A DNA stretch of 64,000 nt, taken from the NCBI GenBank assembly GCA_041663205.1, contig JBAZQZ010000004.1:18111-82110 (forward strand), in the 5' to 3' direction. Positions 58,564 through 64,000 of this stretch are shown here, piece by piece. Numbering within the stretch: the stretch's first letter is position 1; each line of letters starts with the position of its first letter. The notes beneath the pieces are model-generated. The model did not search any database. It was not told where the DNA came from and saw only the letters and a program-made list of their open reading frames with translations. This stretch comes from UM-FILTER-38-24 sp041663205 (GTDB lineage Bacteria; Patescibacteriota; Gracilibacteria; UBA1369; LOWO2-01-FULL-3). The translations under genes were made by a program, and so were the position numbers.

Positions 58564-60234
58564 ATGGAAAAAACTTGTAGACAATGTGGGGGTAAATTTG
58601 AAATAAATGAGGATGATTTGGGTTCTCTTGATAAGTTGTCCCCTGTTTTTGACGGAAAGAAGTTTCCTATTCCGCATCCTGTGAAATGCCCTGCCTGCAG
58701 ACAACAAAACAGGTTGGCGTTTAGAAATGAGAGGTGTCTTTATACGCGAAAATGCGATTTTTCCGGGAAACAAATTCTTTCAATATATTCGCCGGATAAG
58801 CCTTACAAAGTTTATGACCAGGAGCAGTGGTGGGGCGATAAGTGGGAGGCGATGGATTACGGGCGCGAGTATGATTTTGCGAGGTCTTTTTTTGAGCAAT
58901 TCAGAGAGCTTTACGAGGTTGTTCCGCGCATGTCTTTGCATACGATTAACGCCGAAAACAGCTACTATACGTGCTATACGTTGAATTTGAAAAATTGTTA
59001 TTTGATTTTCGGCGCGGGCAATGACGAGGATTGTATGTTCGGGAAATATATTTCTTATTCAAAAGATTGTTTGGATAGTTTGTGTTTGTATTCATCGGAA
59101 TTTTGTTATCAAGGTGTCGCGAGTGACGGGTGTTACGGGTGCAGATTTTTTACAAATTCAAGAAATTGCAGCGACTCAACGATGATTGAAGAATGCAGTG
59201 CGTGCAAAAATTGCGTAGGGTGTTTTGGGCTTAGGAATAAGGAATATTGCGTGTTTAATGAGTTTGTCGGGAAAGAAAAATATCAAGAAATTTTTAAGGA
59301 ATATGAAAATCTTACGCATACAAAAATAGAATTTTTGCGAAAAAAATTAGATGAATTGAAATCCAAATTGCCGCATGCTGCGTCTCATATTTATGCGAGC
59401 GAGAATTGTAGCGGGGATGCGATTTTTAATTCCAAGAATTGTCATTTTGCTTATGACGTAAAGGACTGCGAGGATTGTAGATTTTTGTATAATTCTCCGA
59501 AAGGTGTCGGGACGATGGATGCTGTTTTTTCGGCGCCCGACGGGGTTCAGTTTTGTTACAATGTTTGTTCCACGGTCGGCACGAATTTGATGGTGACGTT
59601 TTTTGTTTGGTATTCCGACAATGTTCGGTATTCGATGGATTGCCAAAATTCGCGGGATCTTTTCGGGTGCGTCGGGCTCAGGAATAAAAAATATTGCGTT
59701 TTCAATAAGCAATATACAAAAGAAAATTACGAAAAATTGGTGGCGAAAATAATTTCGCAAATGCAGCAGGCCGGGGAGTGGGGGGAGTATTTTCCTTATG
59801 CGCTAGCGCCTTGCGACTACAATGAAACTATTGCGATGGAATATTTCCCTTTGAAAAAAGATGATGCTTTGAAAATTGGCGCAAGATGGCGGGATAAAAT
59901 TGATGAGAAAAAACTTGATGGCGAATATTTTGAAGTCCCCGATGATATTAATGAGGTTGACGAAAGTATTTTGAAAAAAGTTTTGAAATGCGAAATTTCG
60001 GGGCGCGAATATAGGATTACGCCTGCGGAATTCGATTTTTATAAGAGAATGAAAATCGCAATTCCGAAAAGACATCCTGACCAAAGGCATTATGACCGCT
60101 TGAAATTACATGACGTTTATCGCTTGTGGCAGAGGAAATGCGATAAATGTGATAAAGATGTTCAGGCGATTTATTCGCCTGAAAGACCGGAAAAAGTATA
60201 CTGTGAGGAGTGTTATTTGAAGGAAGTGTATTAA
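58564..60234 (+). CDS. Zinc-ribbon/cysteine-ladder protein, paralog 4
   Basis: A 556-residue paralog with TCRQCGGKFEINEDDLGSLD and CPACRQQNRLAFRNERC at the N-terminus, the cysteine-ladder halves (for example NCYLIFGAGNDEDCMFGKY), GLRNKEYCVFNEFVGKEKY and GLRNKKYCVFNKQYTKENYE, and the C-terminal CDKCDKDVQAIYSPE...YCEECYLKEVY. The first C-terminal ribbon lacks its CxxC pair (CEISG...RHPDQRH), as in paralog 2. It ends 63 nt before the type IV ATPase gene. Confidence 0.8.
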   Translation: MEKTCRQCGGKFEINEDDLGSLDKLSPVFDGKKFPIPHPVKCPACRQQNRLAFRNERCLYTRKCDFSGKQILSIYSPDKPYKVYDQEQWWGDKWEAMDYGREYDFARSFFEQFRELYEVVPRMSLHTINAENSYYTCYTLNLKNCYLIFGAGNDEDCMFGKYISYSKDCLDSLCLYSSEFCYQGVASDGCYGCRFFTNSRNCSDSTMIEECSACKNCVGCFGLRNKEYCVFNEFVGKEKYQEIFKEYENLTHTKIEFLRKKLDELKSKLPHAASHIYASENCSGDAIFNSKNCHFAYDVKDCEDCRFLYNSPKGVGTMDAVFSAPDGVQFCYNVCSTVGTNLMVTFFVWYSDNVRYSMDCQNSRDLFGCVGLRNKKYCVFNKQYTKENYEKLVAKIISQMQQAGEWGEYFPYALAPCDYNETIAMEYFPLKKDDALKIGARWRDKIDEKKLDGEYFEVPDDINEVDESILKKVLKCEISGREYRITPAEFDFYKRMKIAIPKRHPDQRHYDRLKLHDVYRLWQRKCDKCDKDVQAIYSPERPEKVYCEECYLKEVY

Positions 60235-60238
60235 AGTG
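60178..60238 (+). repeat. 61-nt identical block shared with paralog 3
   Basis: Second copy of the block at 58491-58551, spanning the C-terminal codons and stop. Confidence 0.85.
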
Positions 60239-60247
60239 GTTTCGTGC

Positions 60248-60276
60248 TTGACAGGAGAGGCAAAAAGTGTTAGAGT
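60248..60276 (+). promoter_or_regulatory. Promoter of the type IV ATPase gene
   Basis: TTGACA (60248-60253) and TAGAGT (60271-60276), 17-bp spacer. The predicted start lies after ATG 60280, which favours ATG 60298. Confidence 0.6.
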
Positions 60277-60297
60277 TTTATGCTAATAAGATTATGT

Positions 60298-62520
60298 ATG
60301 AAGTATTTTCAAATCATAGTGCCGCAAGGCGATGGTGAGAAGAAAAAAGAGGACTTGTTTTACGAGTTTTTGACGAATCTTCATAATACGATTAAGGGGG
60401 TGAAAATTTCGTTTGAGATGCTTGGTTTTGAGCAATATACGTACTTTTTTTGCGCTGTTCCCGATAATTTGTATGAGACGCTTGAGGGAATGTTTTATTC
60501 AATGTATCCGGATTGCGAGATAAAATCTGTTAATGATTATGTTTCCGGATTTGATCCGAAAAAGTCTTTTTTGGCAGGGGCAAGGCTAAAACTTTATTTT
60601 GGAGATGTGTACCCGTTTAAGACTTTCAAAGAATTTTCCGAGGACAGTCAAAGCAGGCTTTTTTCAGTGATCTCAAAAATCGCTTCCAGAGAACAGGTTT
60701 GGGTACAGACCGTTGTGAATCCTGTTGATCCGCATGCGTGGTATTTGCTTAAGCGCAGGATTCTTCTTAAGTGGAATAATTTTAAAAAATTATTTAACAT
60801 CAGGGATCGAGTGAGAGTGAAAGACGAAAACAGCGTGATAAAACAGAGGTATAAAATGGCGATAGAGAAGTCTAAAATGAAATCTTTTGAGGTTACGATG
60901 AGGGTGGCGTATTTGGCTAACAGCAAAGAAGAGGCGGAGAATAAACTTCATGCGGTCGTGAACAGTTTTTATCAGTTTAATGTGACGGACGTACAGAAAT
61001 TTAAGGCTGACGAGGTCCCGACCAAGTTGTTTTTGGATGAGTATAAAGCCAGAAAGTTTGTTAGTCCTTTTATGTTGAGTCCGGCCGAGGTTTCTACGGT
61101 ATATCATTTGCCGAATTCCGATGCTGTGCCTCATATTGTGCATGTGCTTGCGAGAAAATCGGAGGCGCCCCAGGATTTGCCAAAAGCTTCTTTGGGAGAT
61201 AAAGACGTGAGTGTTTTCGGAATTACGAATTATCATAATAATTTTGATGAGTTTGGAATAAAGCGCGAGGACAGACGCAGACATCTTTATGTTGTCGGGA
61301 AATCCGGCGTCGGGAAGTCAAAATTGCTTGAGCTTTTGATTAAGGAGGATATTGAAAGCGGGAAGGGGGTCGGGGTGCTTGATCCGCATGGAGATCTTGT
61401 GGACAATGTTTTGGAATTTGTGCCGAAAGAGCGGATGAAAGATGTGATTTATTTTGATCCGGCGGACATAAGTTTTCCGATTTCTTTTAATCCGATGGAG
61501 AGTGTTGATGAGGAGTATAAGATGCAGGTGACGATCGGGTTTATTCAGATTTTCAAAAAACTTTTCGGGTCAAACTGGACCGATAGGCTTGAACATGTGC
61601 TTAGGTATACGGTTCTCGCGCTTTTGGATAGTCCAAATACGACGGTGCTTTCAATTCTCAAAATGTTGACGGATAAAAATTACAGACAAAATATTGTGTC
61701 GCGCATCAAAGATAATGTTGTGAAAAATTTCTGGGTTTCGGAGTTTGCGGGATGGAGTGAAAAATTTGATGCGGAAGCCATTACTCCGCTTTTGAATAAG
61801 GTCGGGCAATTTGTTGCGACGAATATGATCAGGAATATTATTGGCCAGCCGAAGAGCAAATTTGATATCAAAGATGTCATGAACGGGCAAAAGATTCTTT
61901 TGATGAAAGTGTCGAAAGGGCTTCTCGGTGAGGAAAACAGCTCGCTTCTCGGGGCGATGATTATTACGAAAATTTATCAGGCGGCGATGAGTCGCGCGAG
62001 TATGAAAGAGGACGACAGAAAGGATTTTTATTTGTACGTTGATGAGTTTCAGAATTTTGCGACTGACACTTTTGCGGAAATTTTGTCGGAGGCGAGAAAA
62101 TACAGGCTTAATTTGACGATTGCGCATCAGTATATGGGACAGCTTTCCAACGTTGTGAAGAAAACGGTGTTTGGTAATGTTGGCTCTATAATCAGCTTTA
62201 GGGTCGGTGCTGACGACGCGGGGATTTTGGCGGCCGAGTATAATCCGGTTTTCAAAGAACGGGATATTATAAATCTCGGGGTGCGCGAATTTTATTGCAA
62301 AATGTCTGTAAACGGCGAAATTCGTGAGGCGTTTTCCGCGCGAACTATTGATGTGCCGAAAGTGAAAAATTCTTATGTGAAGGAAATTATTGAGAATTCG
62401 CGAAAAAATTATTCTGAAAAACGTGAGAATGTTGAGAAAATGCTGGCAAAATGGGATGAGGCCGGCGAGTTTGAAAATGCTCCGGCGGAGGCGCCGAAAT
62501 TTGAGGAGCCGTTGATATAG
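60298..62520 (+). CDS. Type IV secretion/conjugation-like ATPase (TraD/VirD4-like)
   Basis: A 740-residue ATPase. The N-terminal ~320 residues form a domain common in CPR homologs. The motor has Walker A GKSGVGKS (334-341), the VGVLDPHGDLVDNVLEF segment, and Walker B LYVDEFQNF near 579-587, then a TraM-recognition-like C-terminal part with LTIAHQYMGQLS. No membrane helix is visible, so it is probably soluble and recruited to a membrane complex. In type IV systems such enzymes couple or translocate DNA or protein; in CPR it may serve pilus or DNA uptake, which is inference. No other T4SS gene is in the window. Confidence 0.85.
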   Translation: MKYFQIIVPQGDGEKKKEDLFYEFLTNLHNTIKGVKISFEMLGFEQYTYFFCAVPDNLYETLEGMFYSMYPDCEIKSVNDYVSGFDPKKSFLAGARLKLYFGDVYPFKTFKEFSEDSQSRLFSVISKIASREQVWVQTVVNPVDPHAWYLLKRRILLKWNNFKKLFNIRDRVRVKDENSVIKQRYKMAIEKSKMKSFEVTMRVAYLANSKEEAENKLHAVVNSFYQFNVTDVQKFKADEVPTKLFLDEYKARKFVSPFMLSPAEVSTVYHLPNSDAVPHIVHVLARKSEAPQDLPKASLGDKDVSVFGITNYHNNFDEFGIKREDRRRHLYVVGKSGVGKSKLLELLIKEDIESGKGVGVLDPHGDLVDNVLEFVPKERMKDVIYFDPADISFPISFNPMESVDEEYKMQVTIGFIQIFKKLFGSNWTDRLEHVLRYTVLALLDSPNTTVLSILKMLTDKNYRQNIVSRIKDNVVKNFWVSEFAGWSEKFDAEAITPLLNKVGQFVATNMIRNIIGQPKSKFDIKDVMNGQKILLMKVSKGLLGEENSSLLGAMIITKIYQAAMSRASMKEDDRKDFYLYVDEFQNFATDTFAEILSEARKYRLNLTIAHQYMGQLSNVVKKTVFGNVGSIISFRVGADDAGILAAEYNPVFKERDIINLGVREFYCKMSVNGEIREAFSARTIDVPKVKNSYVKEIIENSRKNYSEKRENVEKMLAKWDEAGEFENAPAEAPKFEEPLI

Positions 62521-62543
62521 GGAGGGAGGGTTTTGGCTTTTAT

Positions 62544-62572
62544 TTGCGGTCTTTGCAACTTTGTGATATGAT
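62544..62572 (+). promoter_or_regulatory. Promoter of the second SLH gene
   Basis: TTGCGG (62544-62549) and TATGAT (62567-62572), 17-bp spacer; an additional TATAAT with extended TG lies at about 62583-62588. Confidence 0.5.
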
Positions 62573-62605
62573 GCGTTTTGTTATAATTCTTTAAAAATCT
62601 TTTTT

Positions 62606-63742
62606 ATGTCTAAGTTTATCAAATTCGGAATTTTTGCGGGATTGTTTTTGGCTGTGAGCGCGCTTGTTTGCGCGGATATTATGACTCCTACCGAGACGAC
62701 CGTTTATTTCAAACAGGCCGGAAAGGAGTGGAATAAGCCGGTGGAATATTCCGTAAACTGTTACGGATATTATCAAATGTGGGATGATGATGTTGCGACT
62801 TTGGATAAGACCGAGAAATTGGTTTATTCTTATACGGCTTCGTGCCCTTCGTACGGATGTAAAGTTTACGACGGATATTATTTGAATTATAAAGTGATAA
62901 ACAGGTGTGACGTGACAGGGACGACCGATGGCAAGAGTTTTGAAATAAAAAATTATGCGAAGACTCCGGTTCCGGAAAATTGCAGTGACTTGAATCAGTT
63001 TATCAAATATGACGGGACAAAATATTATAAATCCACGGCGGCATATGAAAAATGTTATGCGGACGGGGTGAAAAGCTCAGAGGAGTGCGATAAATTGATG
63101 GAGGAAATTCCGGAGAAAGATATTTTGAAAGATCCGAGCGGGAATGTTTTGGAGGCGAAGTGTGTTGAAAATTTTGAGATGGGGACTTTGAGCGTCGGGA
63201 AGCTTTTTACGGACGTGGACTCCACAAATCAGTACTACGATGCGATAAAATATGTGAAGGATAACGGGATTGTGCAGGGATATGGCGACGGGACTTTCAA
63301 GCCGGATGATAAAATAAACAGGGCGGAACTCGTGAAAATAATTGTGGAGGCGGGAGTGGCTGATGATTCGATGACCGAGACGTGCGATATAAAGAGCGTT
63401 TTTAGCGATTTGAAAAACAGCGAGTGGTACGTCCAGTATATTTGTACGGCCTATAATATGGGAATAATAAACGGGTATCCGGACGGGACTTTCAAGCCGG
63501 CGAATTATATAAATTTTGTGGAGGCGGCCAAGATAATCGTGAATGGGTTTGGGATGGGGTATATGTTGCCGGTTGGAGATCCGTGGTACAAGCCTTATGT
63601 TTTGAAACTTGAGGACAAAAAGGCGATTCCTTTGAGCATTTCGTCGCTTGGAAAGGAGATCACGCGCGGAGAAATGGCGGAAATTGTTTATAGAATCAAG
63701 GCGGAGGTGACGAGCAAGGTGTCCAAAACGTTTGGATTGTAG
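62606..63742 (+). CDS. SLH-domain secreted protein with cysteine-rich N-terminus
   Basis: A 378-residue protein: signal peptide 1-23, a cysteine-containing domain (about 25-185) with NCYGYYQMW and CPSYGCKVYDGYY, and SLH repeats (about 195-378) with YYDAIKYVKDNGIVQGYGDG, WYVQYICTAYNMGIINGYPD and a third, diverged repeat. The N-terminal cysteines could form disulfides through the VKOR-Dsb pathway at 3090. Surface anchorage through SLH is inferred. It follows the type IV ATPase by 85 bp. Confidence 0.85.
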   Translation: MSKFIKFGIFAGLFLAVSALVCADIMTPTETTVYFKQAGKEWNKPVEYSVNCYGYYQMWDDDVATLDKTEKLVYSYTASCPSYGCKVYDGYYLNYKVINRCDVTGTTDGKSFEIKNYAKTPVPENCSDLNQFIKYDGTKYYKSTAAYEKCYADGVKSSEECDKLMEEIPEKDILKDPSGNVLEAKCVENFEMGTLSVGKLFTDVDSTNQYYDAIKYVKDNGIVQGYGDGTFKPDDKINRAELVKIIVEAGVADDSMTETCDIKSVFSDLKNSEWYVQYICTAYNMGIINGYPDGTFKPANYINFVEAAKIIVNGFGMGYMLPVGDPWYKPYVLKLEDKKAIPLSISSLGKEITRGEMAEIVYRIKAEVTSKVSKTFGL

Positions 63743-63802
63743 AGGCGGGGGGTGTGGTGCGTGTGTGTGTGGTTTGTGCGTGGTGCCGTTTAAATAAAAT
63801 GT

Positions 63803-64000
63803 ATGGTTTTGGATCTTTATGAAACGAAGTTTTTGATTTCGCTGGGGCTGACTGTTTTGTTGGAGGTGCCGGTTGTTCTTTTGGGGGTGTGGGGGTTGTG
63901 GAAGTTTTTTGGGAAGGGGCGGAAGTTTTGGAGCGGAGGTGGGGCGAGTGAGAGCGGTGGGTTTTTGAAAATTATTTTTGTTTGTGTTTTGGCGTCGACG
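63803..64000 (+). CDS. Membrane protein, N-terminal part (runs off window)
   Basis: Open from ATG 63803 to the window edge (66 codons, no stop). It starts MVLDLYETKFLISLGLTVLL with a hydrophobic helix EVPVVLLGVWGLWKFF, then a basic/glycine-rich loop and a second hydrophobic stretch beginning FLKIIFVCVLAS. At least two membrane helices; family not recognisable from this part. Confidence 0.6.
   Translation, partial: MVLDLYETKFLISLGLTVLLEVPVVLLGVWGLWKFFGKGRKFWSGGGASESGGFLKIIFVCVLAST

Overview
This 64 kb window is a bacterial chromosome segment with moderate to low GC. It is densely packed and uses the standard code: UGA ends several housekeeping genes, for example at 2275-2277 and 5130-5132. 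The gene content fits a Candidate Phyla Radiation / Patescibacteria genome, possibly Peregrinibacteria-like. Supporting signs are cysteine-rich zinc-ribbon giants, a TraD-like ATPase beside them, SLH-domain surface proteins, VanW and GerMN proteins, a VKOR-Dsb pair, and many single lineage-specific genes set between core genes. The lineage is inference; I could not run a phylogeny.

Layout. 1-10.4 kb: partial glycosyltransferase, tRNA-Asp, rRNA m5C methyltransferase, lgt, a thiol-oxidation operon (VKOR, DsbA-like, DUF5665), cobalamin adenosyltransferase, a two-gene 2-oxoacid:ferredoxin oxidoreductase, queG and a DHH phosphoesterase. 10.4-13.7 kb: toxin-antitoxin pair, HATPase protein, Tat-type lipoprotein. 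13.7-20.7 kb: carB, pdxS, pdxT, recR with small unknown genes between them. 20.7-28 kb: MEP isoprenoid genes ispE, ispDF (fused) and dxr on the minus strand, interleaved with a PH-domain protein, a GerMN lipoprotein, an SLH protein, a lone receiver domain and a TrmB regulator. 28-34.6 kb: two large unknown genes, infC-rpmI-rplT, a cyclophilin lipoprotein, a second toxin-antitoxin pair and a pentapeptide-repeat protein. 34.6-46 kb: murF-holB-TPR facing rny-ytxH-vanW, then dnaN-mfd. 46-53.6 kb: an accessory block with two duplicated unknown genes around a Fic protein, a CrtC/AttH-like protein and a FecR-like/membrane pair. 53.6-64 kb: four tandem zinc-ribbon/cysteine-ladder paralogs, a type IV secretion-like ATPase, an SLH protein and a partial membrane gene.

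Three themes stand out. First, gene expression: many start codons lie exactly 6 nt (sometimes 8) downstream of a -10 hexamer and have no evident Shine-Dalgarno, which predicts widespread leaderless mRNA. Second, small mobile palindromes sit in frame inside genes: a ~121-bp nested palindrome inside queG and a 21-nt insert in the first zinc-ribbon paralog. Third, the four-gene zinc-ribbon array is the best candidate for an undescribed system. Each protein has paired zinc ribbons at both ends and two cysteine-ladder halves. Copies 3 and 4 share 61 identical nucleotides at their ends, and copy 3 carries an in-frame UGA at an invariant Trp. A G tract inside a -35/-10 spacer also suggests a phase-variable pentapeptide-repeat gene.
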